64,000 nucleotides of DNA from Eublepharis macularius (GCF_028583425.1 NC_072791.1:13783868-13847867), one strand, 5' to 3'. Shown: positions 47,521 to 60,854, counted from the stretch's first letter. Notes: generated from the letters alone by a model not told the origin. A program made the numbers and translations.

Positions 47521-48399
47521 AATGGGAGGTGTTAAAGACACCGGAGAACAATATTTTAGAAATGAAAACACGAAACGGAAACGCTTTTATTAACACTTCC
47601 CCATCCAAAGTGCTCCCAGAACACCAAGGAACAGGCAGGAACGAGCACCAAATAAACGCCACTACCACAGAAAACAGCAGGAAGTATTCGGGACAGGGCA
47701 GAACAATATTTTGGAAATGAGGCTCCTTCTCTTTCTAAGCTATTCCCTTCACAGGCTCCTCCCCCAAATCTCCATGTATTTCCTAAGCAGAAGCTGGCAA
47801 TGCTACGACTGGGGAGGCCGAGGATGGTGGAGCAACAAACGTCCTGCTCTAGAATATATAACAGAGAAGGAAGAAGATAAGGGGCTTCTACGCTGGAGCA
47901 AGTTTGCTATTATGGACTCGAGGAGAATATTTCCAATGGGTTGGCATCCTGTGGCACAACTTCTCCTGTACGCCTCCCCTCCATTCAGTGCCCAGACACC
48001 CAAGAGGACCAATAGGTTGGCTAGGCAAGACTCTGCCCATGGTAGTGGTGCAGAGAAAGAGAGATAAGGAGGAAAGCATTCTGCAACAAAGGAGGTTAGA
48101 CATTTGCTGTTTTAAAAATGGAAGATGGGAACAGGGACAACCTGCGAGACACTCTGTTATATTTATGTAGTTAGTAGCTTTGTGTGTGCATGTGTGTGTG
48201 AGATTGAGAGAAAGAGAGAAATTAAAAAATTGTGGAGGGACAGTGTGAGAGTGTTGGTTGGGGGATGACCAAGCCACTGCTGGGGGGCTTTCAGGGAAAC
48301 TACAGAGAAACCTGTCATGTGGAGACATGTAGTAGATACAACAATGGCCGTTCCCTGCAGGAACCCTTCAGGAACCAAAACAATACGTGCTCTCTTCAA

Positions 48400-49475
48400 C
48401 AACTTTGATGTTGAAGTGCAAATGCTAATTAATTTATCACTACTAGAGCCATCAAAGGTACAAAATTCATAGAAATTATATTATAACAGCATAACACAGT
48501 GACTCTTATGCAATAATAGCAGCAATCCAATCCAGTGAAGTGCAAAGAGCAAGATATAACTTATAGATATCCTATAAACGTCCGGGTGTAACAAGGAGTC
48601 CTCTCTATTTGATCTGAATAGTCCTTATTCTGTTCCTTTACACCGTCCTTCCTCGAAGTGTGGAAGAGCCGTGGGGTTGAGGCTTGTGGAATACCCTCCT
48701 CCCACTTAATCTGGGACCGGTTATATTCCACAGATTTCGTTGTTCCTTCTTCAGGAGCGAGCTCTCTAACACAAATGTACATTCATTAATACTACCTTTT
48801 TCAAAATCAAGTAGCAAAATTACAAATATTTAACATGTACTTACATTTCACATACGAGGAAAAATCACACAATAAACATCCCGGAATCGGTGGCGGTGTT
48901 TTCTAACGCTCACCTAACGCCCATTAGCGTTTTCCTCAAATATACAGCCTGCTGACTGAGTGACCCGCCCCTTAAAGGGAACGATCTCCTCCATTTAATG
49001 GTAGAGGAATTCTCTCATAAGAAACAACTCATAGTCAACTCACTATTCAAGCCTTTCGGCTTCACTGTATCCAATGTGAAAATCCAAAACGCCTCCCTGC
49101 GAAGGAGGCACGTCTGAGAAGATTCATTAATGTCTCTTACCACCTCCAGAATAATCACTGTGAAGGCATTATCTGGATGGTTCTTCTCCCTATAGTGTAT
49201 TGTAAGAGGTGCCTCCTGAATATTATTGCGGATCCTTGAAACATGTTCAAGGATCCTGACCTTAATTGGTCTCGAGGTGTACCCAACTTACATGGGCATT
49301 CTATCGCATAAATCACGCCTTTAGTCTGACAGTTGGCAAAGTGAGTAAAGGTATATTTCCTATCCTTAAGAGTAACATCTCTACCCTCCCATAAGTTCCT
49401 ACACATTTGACAATGGCTGCACCTGAAGTTACCATTTGGTAAATGTTGCTGACTCTCTGCGCATACCAATTGATC
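48400..49475 (-). mobile_element. Penelope-like element remnant with GIY-YIG end
   Basis: The antisense reading has CSHCQMCRNLWEG, then TKGVIYAIECPC, the cysteine-rich lead and start of a Penelope-type GIY-YIG endonuclease, followed by its 3' region. The element is decayed and lacks its reverse transcriptase part. 48748-48754 (CTGAAGA) and 48735-48738 (GAAA), on the minus strand, form a hammerhead-like core. 48169-48399 before it is unrecognised. Confidence 0.72.
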
Positions 49476-49547
49476 TTTTATATTTCTAGTTCTACCAATT
49501 GATCTTTTATATTTCTAGTTCTAGTTTTATATTTCTAGTTCAAACGG

Positions 49548-50330
49548 TCCGGATCAGGAGTGGAGCAGTCAGCAATATGAGCCCCCACCTTCAACCGACC
49601 AGGATCAGGCACGGAGCAGGTGGCAATGCCCGCCTTTCCGCTTTCACAAGGCCGGGATCAGGAGTGGAGCAGGTGGCAATGCCCGCCCACCATCTTCACC
49701 CAGCCAGAATCAGGTGCAGAGCAGGTGGCAATGCCCAGCCTCCACTTCCACTTGGCTAGAATCAGGAATGGAGCAGGTGGCAATGTCCACCTTCACTACC
49801 CTCCACCGTCATCCCTCTGAAATCAGGTGCAGAGGAAGTGGCAATGCCACCCCCCCACCTTCACTCAGCTCAGATCAGGAGTGGAGAAGGCAGCAATGCC
49901 TGCCCCCTCTTCACACAGCCGGGATCAGGAGTGGAGCAGTCAGCAATATGAGCCCCCACCTTCAACCGACCAGGATCAGGCACGGAGCAGGTGGCAATGC
50001 CCGCCTTTCCGCTTTCACAAGGCCGGGATCAGGAGTGGAGCAGGTGGCAATGCCCGCCCACCATCTTCACCCAGCCAGAATCAGGTGCAGAGCAGGTGGC
50101 AATGCCCAGCCTCCACTTCCACTTGGCTAGAATCAGGAATGGAGCAGGTGGCAATGTCCACCTTCACTACCCTCCACCTTCATCCCTCTGAAATCAGGTG
50201 CAGAGGAAGTGGCAATGCCACCCCCCACCTTCACTCAGCTCAGATCAGGAGCAGCAGGTAGCAATGCCTGCCCCCTCTTCACACAGCCGGGATCAGGAGT
50301 GGAGCAGGCAGCATTGCCCGCCCCCACCAT
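49548..50330. repeat. Minisatellite: 53-bp monomer, 371-bp higher-order unit
   Basis: Monomers begin gatcagg-agtggagcagg-tggcaatgcc and run 50-61 bp. Seven distinct monomers make a 371-bp block that is repeated about 2.1 times with almost no change. A shorter tandem (gatcttttatatttctagtt) leads into it at 49470-49541. Open frames here are period artefacts. Confidence 0.9.
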
Positions 50331-50334
50331 CACC

Positions 50335-50575
50335 TTCCACTTCTTCTTCTTCCGTTTCCAATCTCAACCACAGTTTGGCTACAATATGTTCATCATTATT
50401 ACATAGCTCTGTTTTGAATATCATCATAGAATGATTAAATCTACCTTGAATCTTTCTCTTAGTTGTACAGAGAAAAGCATATCCTTGTGTATTTAAATCC
50501 TCTCAATATCATCTTACATTCTCCTTGGACAAGATCCCGTATATCTTGATACCTTAACCACTTTTCTTTAAATGA
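50335..50575 (-). repeat. Possible L1 ORF2 C-terminal scrap
   Basis: Antisense phrases such as KWLRYQDIRDLVQ and EHIVAKLWLRLETEEEE, in different frames, recall reptile L1 ORF2 near its C-terminus. Weak. Confidence 0.35.
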
Positions 50576-50599
50576 CATTTCTCTGCTAAAAAAAAAGAC

Positions 50600-50930
50600 T
50601 TCCGGTGTTTAAATCCAAAGCGGTGTTTTTGGGCACAACCTAAATTTATACTTATTCCATACTCAAGACAATTCCATAATGCGGGAGCTACCACAGAGAC
50701 TGAACATGTACAGGAAGCTGTTGAGTTTGCCCACGCGCAGTGGCACCTGCAGAACATCTTGTTCAGATGACCGAAGCTGCCGTGGTGGAACATAGGGAAA
50801 GAGGCAGTTCTATAGACATGGAGAGCTTTGTATGTGATAGCCAATTTTTTGAACTGAGCCCAGTGTCTAGGAGAGCCACACTGAGCCCCATTTGAGTACA
50901 TTGGTTCAGGCTTCCAGAGATCTCACAGAC
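50600..50930 (-). repeat. L2-type LINE C-terminal fragment
   Basis: Antisense reading includes ITYKALH and a decayed LFPYVPPRQLRSSEQ stretch, typical of the end of L2-like reverse transcriptases. Confidence 0.55.
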
Positions 50931-50949
50931 CCAGTTTTGGCTTGTCACC

Positions 50950-51529
50950 CTGGGAGTGGAATGTGCAGCTCAATTAATTGCACCTGTGAGCAGTTGCTCA
51001 GTCTAGGTGTTCTTTAGGTGCAAGGGAGTCTCAGCTCCGTATGTCTTCTCTGTTCTCAGACTAGCAACGCTGATAGCGAAGTGTGCCCCGATTGGCTGGC
51101 ACTACTCGAAAAGATGTTTCCTTACTGCACTCATCACGCTACACACACTCACTGAGACTTGGTTTGACCATTCTATGGTACCTTATTCCATCAGCATGTG
51201 AGAGACTCTTGCTCCACGCCAGGCCTGAGATGACCACGCCTGCCTGGCATGGTTAATGGACTTTGTTTGTGAGTATAAGCACTCAAGCCTCCTCAGACAA
51301 ATGCAAGTTAACAAGCCCAGGTTTTTAGTCAGACAGCTCCAGAGAGAAATAGTTGTTTGTTATTTTGTTGCCTCAGTTTGTGACGTAGTAGACCGGTTCC
51401 TGCAACCTTGCACTCTGCTAAGCTAATAAGCAACCATTATATTTAAGTCTGTGTCTTGAGTTTCTGACCAGCTGTGTCTTGAGTTTCTGACCAGCTGTGT
51501 CAGAATAAAGAACCCGGAGACTGGGAAGT
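50950..51529. other. Unassigned stretch between L2 pieces
   Basis: Has a tataa-like word near 51275, a 25-bp tandem duplication (ctgtgtcttgagtttctgac) at 51448-51497 and aataaa at 51504. This is LTR-like spacing, but no matching ends or target duplication were found. Confidence 0.3.
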
Positions 51530-52540
51530 CTCAAACAAAACGAGGTAGTTCAACCCTCCAGGAGGGCTGCTCGGGGTCTGAGTGGCTGGGAGCAGCACTT
51601 GGAACAGTGGCCAGGGGGTACAAAGCCTAGACACCCAGTAACAGATAGGTAGCCAATGGAGTGATTGCAGAATAGGAGTCATATTCATGCTCCTCCTAAC
51701 TCCTGATAATAGCTGAACTGCTGTGTTGTGCCCCAACTGGAGTCTCTGAATTAACTTAGAGGGAAGACCTATGTAGAGTGCATTACAGTAGTCAAGTCCT
51801 GATGTTACCATGGCATGGATCCAGGCGGCCAGATCGTCCGTGTCAAGGTAGGGGGCCACCTTCCAGGCTAGAGTGAGTTTGTGGAAAGCATTTTTGGCAG
51901 CTGCCTTAACTTGCTCTTCTAGCAATAGTACTGGATCCGTAACTGAGTCTGCAAGGATCAAACACCATTGAAAGAGGGGAGTACAATGTCCTTGAAGGTC
52001 TCTGGCTTCCCTATGAACTTCACTACCGTCTTGTCTGGGTTCACTTACTTTCAACCATTTGAGCACAACTATCAGGCAGCGAAATAAAATCTCTACCACA
52101 TTCCACAGTGGTTTGGATAGCAAGATATGGAGCTGGGTGTCAACTGCGTATTGATGGCATCCAATTCCATAGCTATGATATGAATGGTTTCTCCAAAAGG
52201 CTTTACGTAGAGGTTGAATAAAATGGTGCTAAGATTGTGCCCTCGGGAACTCCACAAAATTATTCCTACTCTGGAAACAGCTGGTCTCCAACAGCAACCC
52301 CTTGAGTCGGTTCCATGAGAAACAATTTAAAGAAGTTCAAGGTACATCCCTTGATACCAACATCTATCTCAACAAAATGGCAGGGTCTACTGCCACAGAG
52401 ACGCATGGCATTTGTCTATATTCAGGTGGAGACCATCAACTAAAGACATAAGAGCTGCCTCCATCCCATAGCCTGGCCTGCATTAACTCTAACATCTGTG
52501 ACACCCTTTCAACAAAATGTGTTAACAGCATAGGTCAAAA
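51530..52540 (-). mobile_element. L2-type LINE reverse-transcriptase fragment
   Basis: Antisense open stretch with AWIHAMVTSGLDYCNALYIG, IQRLQLGHNTAVQLL and LQSLHWLPI. Further out are decayed traces of the finger-palm region (ILFNLYVKPFGE, TQLHI). Decayed, no ends defined. 52541-52963 holds only a weak LINE-tail-like piece (52790-52950). Confidence 0.7.
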
Positions 52541-53029
52541 CACTCCCATTTTATAATAAACCGTATTCCAATTATTTGGTTGGGAATTGAACAAACGTAT
52601 TCTGAAAGTGTAAAAAATAGCCTGTATTAGCAAAAAAAAAAATGCTGACTCTAAGTGACCATTTTGAAGATTTGCTCTACTGCTGCCTTCTTCGACAGAA
52701 TGCACGCTTGCTTACCTGCATGGACTTTATGAAATCTGGCAAAAATGGGCTTCAGGCTGAAGCTGCTGTTGCAGTGGCAGCATTTATTATTTAATAATCT
52801 ATTTATTAAAGCATTTATATCCTATGCTTGTACATGGTTTAAAGTGGTTTACAAAACATTTTTATAAATTCCAGTTTAAAACCAATGTAAAATCTCTCCC
52901 TGCCCCTGCCCTTGAAAGATTCCTGACTTTCACTACCCCTCAAAAACCTAGCCAAAAGCCCTCCTATATTTTCTCTCCTTTGGGAATTTTTTGATATGTG
53001 ACAAGATGGTTTTTTAAAAGGTAACTTTC

Positions 53030-53476
<447 letters not shown>

Positions 53477-54534
53477 CTAACCTGTGTGGATTTGTTGATG
53501 GACTGTAAGCTCTGTACTTGAAGCAAAGTTCTTCCCACACTCAATGCATTTAAAGGACTTCTCCCCTATGTGAATTGGTTGATGGAAAGTAAGCTTCAGT
53601 TTCTCAGCAAAGCTTTCCCCATACTCCACACCTTTATATGGCTTCTCCCCTATGTGGATTTGTCGATGGGCAATAAGATTTACATTTTGAGTAAACATCT
53701 TTCCACAGTCCACACATTTGTATGGTTTTTCCCCTGTGTGGGTTCGTCGATGGACATTAAGCTGTGTACTCTGAGCGAAAGTCTTTCCACATTCCAAACA
53801 ATCATAGGGCTTTTCTCCTGTATGGACTCGACGATGGACAGTAAGAGCTGAACTCTCAACAAAGCTCTTTCCACAGTCAACACATTTGTATGGCTTCTCC
53901 CCTGTGTGGATTCGTTTATGGCGAATAAAGCAGGAGCTGTGAGTAAAGCTCTTCCCACACTCCGTACAGTTATATGATTTCTCTACTATGTGAACATTTC
54001 GATAAGTAAGGCTGGACCTCTGAGCAAAGCTCTTTCCACCCTCTAAACATGTATATGATTTCTCCCCTGTGTGGATTTTTCGATGGTAATTAATGTTGGA
54101 CCTCTGAGCAAAGCTCTTCCCACACTCTAAACATGTATATGGTTTCTCCCCTGTGTGAATTCGTTGATGGACAGTAAGTTGAGAGCTCTGAGCAAAGCTC
54201 TTCCCACACACCACACATTTATATGGCTTCTCCCCTGTGTGGATTCGTCGATGCTCGATAAGATGTGCATTCCGTGTAAACATTTTCCCACAGTCCACAC
54301 ATTTGAATGGTTTCTCCCCTGTGTGAATTCGTTGATGGGCAGTAAGTGCTTTCTTCTGAACAAAGCTCTTCCCACACTCTACGCATATATTTTGTTTCCC
54401 CCCTGTGTGGATTCGTTGAAGGGATGATTCATTCCCCCTTTTTTGTTTTGTCCAATTGCTCCTAATCTGCGGTTCCTCTTCCAATGGAAGTTGTTGTGGT
54501 TCTCCCTCAGGCTTTTTCTGGGGACCATTAGCCT
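53477..54534 (-). CDS. Zinc-finger exon, copy 4: 11 fingers
   Basis: Finger 5 has lost a Cys (CLEGGK) and has a shortened helix (LTYRNVH). Finger 10 has lost both Cys (GVEYGE). The other nine keep C2H2 with a wider range of helices than copies 1 and 2 (for example [18 protein letters not shown]). The array ends at a TAG in an HTG linker. Further finger-like sequence lies beyond it to about 53030. Confidence 0.92.
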
Positions 54535-57500
54535 CTGGAATAAATAGGAGACTGGTAAGACCTTAAAACAAAAAGAGAATCAAGGAAAAATGGCCATTAA
54601 CAACTCTGATAACAACAGAACTAAAATCACTTGCAGGGGAGATGCATCCTGCCGTATATTAAGTTTCGAGTATTGAGTGTTTATGTCAGGTAAACAGAAA
54701 AATAGACCCTGAAGGGAACCAAAAGGTAATCTAGCCCAACCTCATGCACAATAAAAGAAATTTACAGCTGCCCCTCTACTCCCTCAGTGATCCCTGCCCT
54801 ATGTCCAGAGGAAAGCAAAAAACCTTTCACCGTCCCTGGCCAATCTGGTCTGGAGGGAATTCTTTCCTGACCCCAAAGTGCCCCCAAAGTGGCTGTCAGT
54901 ATTACCCTGGGAACATAAGAAATGTCCACAGGAGCAGAACACTGGCTCATTTCTTCCTACTCTCCCTGTCACGAATGTCGCCTAAGTTCATACCGAGTCA
55001 GAGGATCACCATTGCTAACAGATAGCCATCTAGCCTCTCCTGAAAAACTTCCAAAGAAGGAGAGCCCACTACATCCCGAGGAAGCCTGTTCCACTGAGGA
55101 ACTGCTCTAACAGTCAGGAACATTCTCCTACTGTTTAGCCATCAACCTTTTTGCTTTAATTTTACCAGAAATTCTTTTAAATCTTCTTATTAATCTGATT
55201 TTCTGTTCGGACTGTTGTTTATTTTGCCCATCCTTGAGGGCCCTCACAACTGCCTTTCCGCCAGCCTACCACCTTCTGAAAGGATGTGCTCCTTGGATTT
55301 TAATAGCTGCTTGACACACAGAATTTGAGGAGGCAAAACTCTTTGTGACACTGACCAAACTTCACCTGCTAAAATCCAGGTTTTCATGGTTTGTTCTTCA
55401 AGGCTCTGACACACCCTTTCCTGCATGGATTCACCACGCCGAAGCCTACAATTTTGTCAGTGGAATGAACACAGTGGAATGACCCCAATTCCTCCCTTTG
55501 CCCCCCTCCCCACACTGGCATTCTCCTCATGCCCAACAGGAGACCAAGAAGTCCTTGAAGGAAGGAAATGTCATTTTGTACTTTGCAAAATTATGTTTGT
55601 TATTAAAAATGCCGGCTTCTTTGGAAGCTCTGGAAGCTCATGAGGAGGCCTTGTTGACATCCTGTGAAGCGTTCCTCTTTGTTTGCAAACCAATATTTTA
55701 GCTTACACACTAATACTTGAGCAGTTCACTAGATGTACAGAAATACCTCATTTGCCTGAGCGTGGAGCCACCCCATTCACCTATTCAGAATCTCCATCTG
55801 AAGGACTCTACGAGAACCCTTCTTAGAAGGAGCGACTTCTGCCTTCAGCGGCTGGGAAGGAAGGGAAAGGGGACCCTTACCCAGAGAGGCCACATTCCGA
55901 AAATTCTCCTCCATGACTTCCTTGTGAAGACTTCTTTTTTCCTGATCCAGTAGAGCCCACTCCTCCTCAGTGAAATGAACAGACACCTCCTTGAAGGTCA
56001 CAGGACCCTGAAAAGAGGGGGGAAACCTATCCTGTCAGAAAAGGTAACAAATCTTCCCCTCATGAGGACAAGCCAAAATGATTCAAAATCCATCAGAGCT
56101 TTTCATTTTACTTCTAGTGAACGGCAGAGATAGTAACCAAGGTAAAGAGAGTGAGGGGTGGGTGGTGCACGGAGCCTCTTTGGGTCATGAATTGCTGTTC
56201 TACACTTACCTGCTTGGGCCACATAGAAGTTGCTTTCTCTCTGCTGCAAGGATATGGCAAAAAATTTATTCTTGGTTTCAAGGCCTCGCCTGAAAGGATC
56301 AAAAGATAATTGGAAGACATTCAAATTGCAGTTCCTTGAGTGGGGGAAAGAGATTCTCTTGGCTCATTGTCAGAACTACCCTGACTTCCTTAACACAGTA
56401 TAATTGTTTGATTTTTAAAATCCAGTCTTGCTAAACTTCCCATAGACAAATGTAGGCCTGATTCTCCAACGGTACAGAATTCACAGAATAAAGAAGGGAA
56501 AAGGCAGACTTGCTATTGGTGGAATAACACTTCCCACGTCACTGGGTGGTGCTTCTTCTGTCCCTCTCCCAGTGCAGGTCATCCACCAGGGCGACCAAGG
56601 CTGTTTCAGTCCCATGACCAAGCCTAAAACCAGGCTGGAAAGGTTCTGAACCATTTTCCTTATCCAGGAAAGCTTGAATTTGTCCAGCCGCCCCCTGTTC
56701 AATCACCTTACACAAGAAAGGAATATTTCAAACTTGTTAACTGAGATCTCTTTGGTCCTTTGTAATATTTAGACATGGTGCCACACTGTCTGTTTCAAGG
56801 CTGGAGTGACCTCCCTCACTCAAGGAGGCATTATCTTCCTCTCAGATCAGCCAACCAGGCCCACACTGGCAGATTACATTAGCCAGGAAGGAAAGGTCAT
56901 ATAAGCAAGTCATAGCCCTCAAGACCCCAAGGATCCTATCCACAGCCTCAGACTAAATACACTAAGAAGTTCCCCAAACAGCCCCACGAGTCTCCACCCG
57001 GCACCATCTGACCCTGTCACTGCTGATGCAGAGCCCAAGTCAGAACTGAGTCAGCGCTGAACAGAAAGGGTCAGAGTGGGCCACTGAGGCCTCGACTTCC
57101 TCCTCCCTCCGGATCCCAACAGGCCTCTGACCACCCACATGAGCTCTGCTGGCCTACACCCTGAAGATGCAAGGGAGGCTTAGAAGTGATCTTTGCCACC
57201 CTCACTTCTAGGAAGTAGGTTTTAGAAGGAGCGTTTGTCATCTCTCCTGCCATCTCCCTTCTCTTTTCACCTGTGGAACCCCTCAACAACTTAAGCTGCT
57301 GTCTCATGTCGCCTAGGGACCAATGGGTCAATTCCCCAGGTCATTTTGTCATTCCAGCCAGGGTATAGACAGAAGTGCCATTCATATCAGCAGGAAAATC
57401 TCCCAGTCCTATCTGAACATCAGTTGGATCCATTGGGATGTAGAGGTAGATCACCTTAAATGATCCCCCTCCACTGAGCAGTCCTGTCATCCTAAATCCG

Positions 57501-58904
57501 AGCAAGTAGTGACCTGTCCATGAGAATGGGACCATCTTCAATCCCCCATCCTTCACAGCACCTCCCTCCTGCTCATCACATCAAGAGTGTGTCCTGGGCA
57601 GGATGTGGGGCCTGTTATTACTGGAGAAAGGCCCAGGGTTATCATGGAGGCCTAAAATCCTGAACTGAAGCCTCTGTAGGGATGCTGAACTCTGCCATAA
57701 CAATGGTTACTATGGCATAAGATCGCCTCAAGGATTAGAGTTTTATTCCTCTTCTTATTGGCCCCACACACTATCTTCCCAATGTTTAACATTACTTTAC
57801 ATAAATTATCATTTCTTTCCATGTGGAGCCCGCTTTGTCCTAAGCTGATGGCTTTGTCCCTGACTGATGACAACTAAGGTGAGGTGGAATGGAAATGTTT
57901 TTGTTGTATTTTCTCCCATACATTTGAGATTCCCAGTTATGACTTTATCATGGTACAAATATAAATGTGTGTCATTTTTCTTTATCCACAACCACAAACC
58001 TACTGGCATGTTTACCAAGCAATTACCCAACTGGTTATTTATGCTATCTTTGCTCAAATATAATAGAATGGGTGTATAGGGTATGTCCTAAATCACTATT
58101 CCAAGTGACTTCTGCTGATTTTATATTGGTTTTAGGTTCTTGCTTCCCTAAATGGATTTTTCTAATCTGAGAAATTCAGGTGAGCATCTTTCCCACACTA
58201 GATAGAGGTCAGAGGAATAAAAGAAGCCCACCTACACTCAAAGAGGCCATCCAATGGATATGGCAGCCCTTTTGATCTTACCCAGAAAAGCTGCTCCGGA
58301 GTGACACAGGATCCTTTCCTGCACCTGAAAAAGAAGCGGGGATCTCACAAAGGGGAAACTGTTGAGAAAAGGAACTGGGTTAAGGCAAGGGGGTGTGTGC
58401 TAAAAAAGTTGGGGCCATCTTTATGGACTTTGAAGGTATCCTTGATCATTATCTCGTGCCCCACCTACTACCTTGACGAATGCCTCTTACCTCCTGGTCT
58501 TGATTCTCGTCATCTGCATGGCTCAGGAGGAACCCTTCTGCGAGGGCCACTGCCTGGGAACTGGTCTCTGGCCCACATTCCCTGACCCACTTCTCCATCT
58601 TCGGGGGCAGGACAGCCAGGAACTGCTCCAAGATCACCTGGTCCAGGATCTCCTTCTTGCTGTGCCTTTCTGGCTTCAGCCACTGGAGGCAAAGGCGGTA
58701 GAGTTCGCTGCAGACCTTCCGGGGCCCTTCAGCCTTCTGGTAACGGAAGTGTCGGAATTGCTGGCGCTGCACATCTGAAGGGGGAAAATCCTCTCCCAAG
58801 CTCTTCTGCAAGGTTCCTTCCCACAGTTCCCTTCTGCTCCCAGCCTCCATGGCAACAGGGCTTTTTCTTGTTTCCGGAACGACTGAGTCCAGCTCTGTCC
58901 TCAT
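53477..58904 (-). CDS. SCAN-KRAB C2H2 zinc-finger protein, copy 4 (11 fingers, 571 aa, spliced)
   Basis: The most diverged paralogue. Coding exons: 58491-58904 (SCAN), 58282-58318, 56210-56289, 55881-56007 (KRAB-A), 53477-54534 (fingers). Exon lengths 414, 37, 80 and 127 are identical to the other copies and the phases join into 571 codons plus stop. The 80-bp exon reads differently ([14 protein letters not shown] onward) but stays open, which suggests selection. Two of its eleven fingers look dead. Intron 80/37 is about 2 kb instead of 0.3 kb because of LINE material. Same predicted role as copy 1. Whether it is expressed cannot be told. Confidence 0.83.
54690..55170 (-). repeat. CR1-type LINE 3' end in the intron of copy 4
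   Basis: The most complete form of this intronic CR1 piece; it continues into agatagccatctagcctctcc and ggaagcctgttccactgagg, typical antisense CR1 3' region. 55170-55780 shows nothing else recognisable. Confidence 0.65.
55881..56007 (-). CDS. KRAB-A exon, copy 4
   Basis: 127 bp. It encodes [26 protein letters not shown] and ends NVASLG, the most consensus-like ending of the four (mammalian boxes end VSLG). Confidence 0.92.
56340..58281 (-). repeat. Expanded intron of copy 4 with probable L2-like LINE material
   Basis: 56470-57640 reads like the antisense 3' region common in squamate L2-like LINEs (gaccaaggctgtttcagtcc, aaaaccaggctggaaagg). 57641-58281 has nothing recognisable. The same intron in copies 1-3 is about 0.3 kb. 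Confidence 0.45.
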
Positions 58905-58985
58905 CTTCCCTTCTTCTCCAAACAGCCTCCACCTGCACAAGTTGATCACTTTCCTCTTCCACCAGATTCTTTTATCAAGGCAGCT
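58491..58985 (-). CDS. SCAN exon with translation start, copy 4
   Basis: Coding 58491-58904. The SCAN core is intact ([49 protein letters not shown]). The frame can be read upstream to a GTG, but the first ATG is at 58904, at the position used in the other copies. The upstream exon edge is approximate. Confidence 0.86.
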
Positions 58986-59671
58986 GCTGGATCTATGACC
59001 TCCTGCAAAGAGAAGTCTGATCTGTTGAACACCTGCATCTACAGAGGTAAACAGTTACTCACAAAAGTTCATGGAATACACCAGAATCAAGGATGTTCGA
59101 AAATAAAAAGCCAGACAAAGCAAGTGAAGAGGATCTTTCACACAGCAAGCAGAAAGGCTCCACTCTGCTCAATAACAGCATCTTATATACTAATAGGCAA
59201 GTGGCCCTCATCTGAGGATACTTAAATCCAAAGACTGGAGTCATGAACTGACAAGACAGATCTTCCTAAAGGTAAAAAAAAGTCTTAAGGAAGCTCTGTC
59301 TTGTCAGCTCATGACCCCAGACAAGACAGATCTTCCTACAAACCCAAAAAATGTCATTGGTTTGCAGAAAAATCTGAAATCTAGAAAAACATAAAACAAT
59401 AAAAAACTGGAGCTTTAAAAAAACCCAAAATGATCAAAAGATTTCCTATAGCTTTAAACAAAGGTCCTCAGTGGCTGTTGCTGGGCAACCATGACAGTTC
59501 ATCCAGTATTCCAGACTTCGTTTCTGTCCATAAAATGCAGGCAGAAGGGACAGGGCCATTTTGGGGATTGTTTTGGCCTCTCACCTGCCCACTTCATACC
59601 ACATAACATGAATGACTCACCCTAGCCTGGCTGCTTGCTCCTGTTCACAAGCAGCCCCCTCCCCCAAAAGC

Positions 59672-59700
59672 CATTGTCAGAGTTTCAGAGTAGGATGTGG
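59672..59700 (+). repeat. Left half of a SINE split by the LTR
   Basis: gtcagagtttcagagtaggatgtgg is the tRNA-like anticodon-side part of a common SINE; its B-box half is at 60855 onward. Confidence 0.65.
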
Positions 59701-60854
59701 TGTAAGCGGTTGGCCCAGCCTCCACCCTTTTAATAGCAGTTTTATATATATGGCTGCTTGTGACATTAAGATGTTCAGGCCTCCGGAGTTAAAATGGCTG
59801 TGGTATTGCCACCAAAGGACCTCTAACATTTGCTGAGTCCTGCCCGGGAGAACCCGGCATGCATGGAATGCTGCACAGGAATGCAGAGTGATTAAGAGGC
59901 GATTGGATTTACTATCCTTCCAGCCCCAAAGGTGCCCAGTGCAACAAAGGTCTCGCAGAGTCATCCCCATTTAACACATTCCCTTCTTCCGTGATGAGAT
60001 CTCCTGACCTTGATTGAAGAGCTAATCAAATGACATTCATAAGTTTTATACAGTTGTTCCGGGGAAAGTACACCTAAAAACCATCAACTTAGCTCCGGTG
60101 GAATTCACTAACAACCTATCCCTTTTGTGCAGCGCTAGAACATGTTTTGCATTTGCTTTCACACACCCCAGCAGCTACCAATCAAGGTACTCAAACCTTT
60201 TGTCAAACCCAGGAACTGTTGGAGCCATTGTTCTAATGGCTAGGTGGGCTCTTTCACCTCAGGGCACATTTTACTTACAAAGGTAGAGCCCTGGCCTCAT
60301 TCAAATGGTGCACGCTTCCTGAGTCATAGTGCTGCTCCCTTAGGGTCGTTTCCCTAAGCCTCTCTCTCATCGTACACGCTTCCGGATCCACAAGCGCTGT
60401 TCCCTTGAGGTTTGCCCAAGACTCTTGCTCTCCTAGCCAAGGACGCTGGCATCTGAAGCTACTCTCTTCTCCTATGGACTGGAGGTGCAGCTTAACCATG
60501 CGTGGTCGCTCATATATAGGGGGTAGATGGTCAATACCCCCTACAGGATAGGTAGATATATTTGCTCCCTCTTTCTCTGTTCCCAATTTCTGACTAAGCT
60601 TCCTAGGATTCTCTGTGTGTGTGTGTGTGTGATTATTTTACCCCCATAATTCTGCGTGTATGTGCATGTCATTTTGTTCTTAATAAAAGTTATTGTTGGA
60701 CCTTAAGAACCAGTCTTGTTTGCTATGTTGGGAAGGGACCTGGTAGAAACTGGGGACAGATCCTTGCGGTTACCGGCCTCTTGCATAGCCATTCTCCTTG
60801 CTTGCTAATTCCCCCCCAAATCTTTTTATTGCAAGGAGACCAGTTCCGGTAACA
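59701..60854 (+). mobile_element. Solo LTR of an endogenous retrovirus in the 5' intron of copy 4
   Basis: 1154 bp from tgtaagcggt to ccggtaaca, flanked by GTGG at 59697-59700 and 60855-60858. TATA-like catatatagg at 60511 and aataaa at 60682 define about 0.85 kb U3, 0.15 kb R and 0.15 kb U5. A (GT)n run lies in R at 60612-60631. The two sides are halves of one SINE, which confirms the ends. No internal region. ERV1-like by its 4-bp duplication. Not similar to the unit 3 LTR. Confidence 0.85.

Noticed and set aside
49499-50434. Overlapping 66-144-aa frames on the plus strand
   Set aside because: Produced by the 53-bp/371-bp minisatellite.
50950-51529. Possible third LTR (TATA-like word, aataaa)
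   Set aside because: No TG...CA pair with a matching target duplication could be found; spacing alone is not enough.
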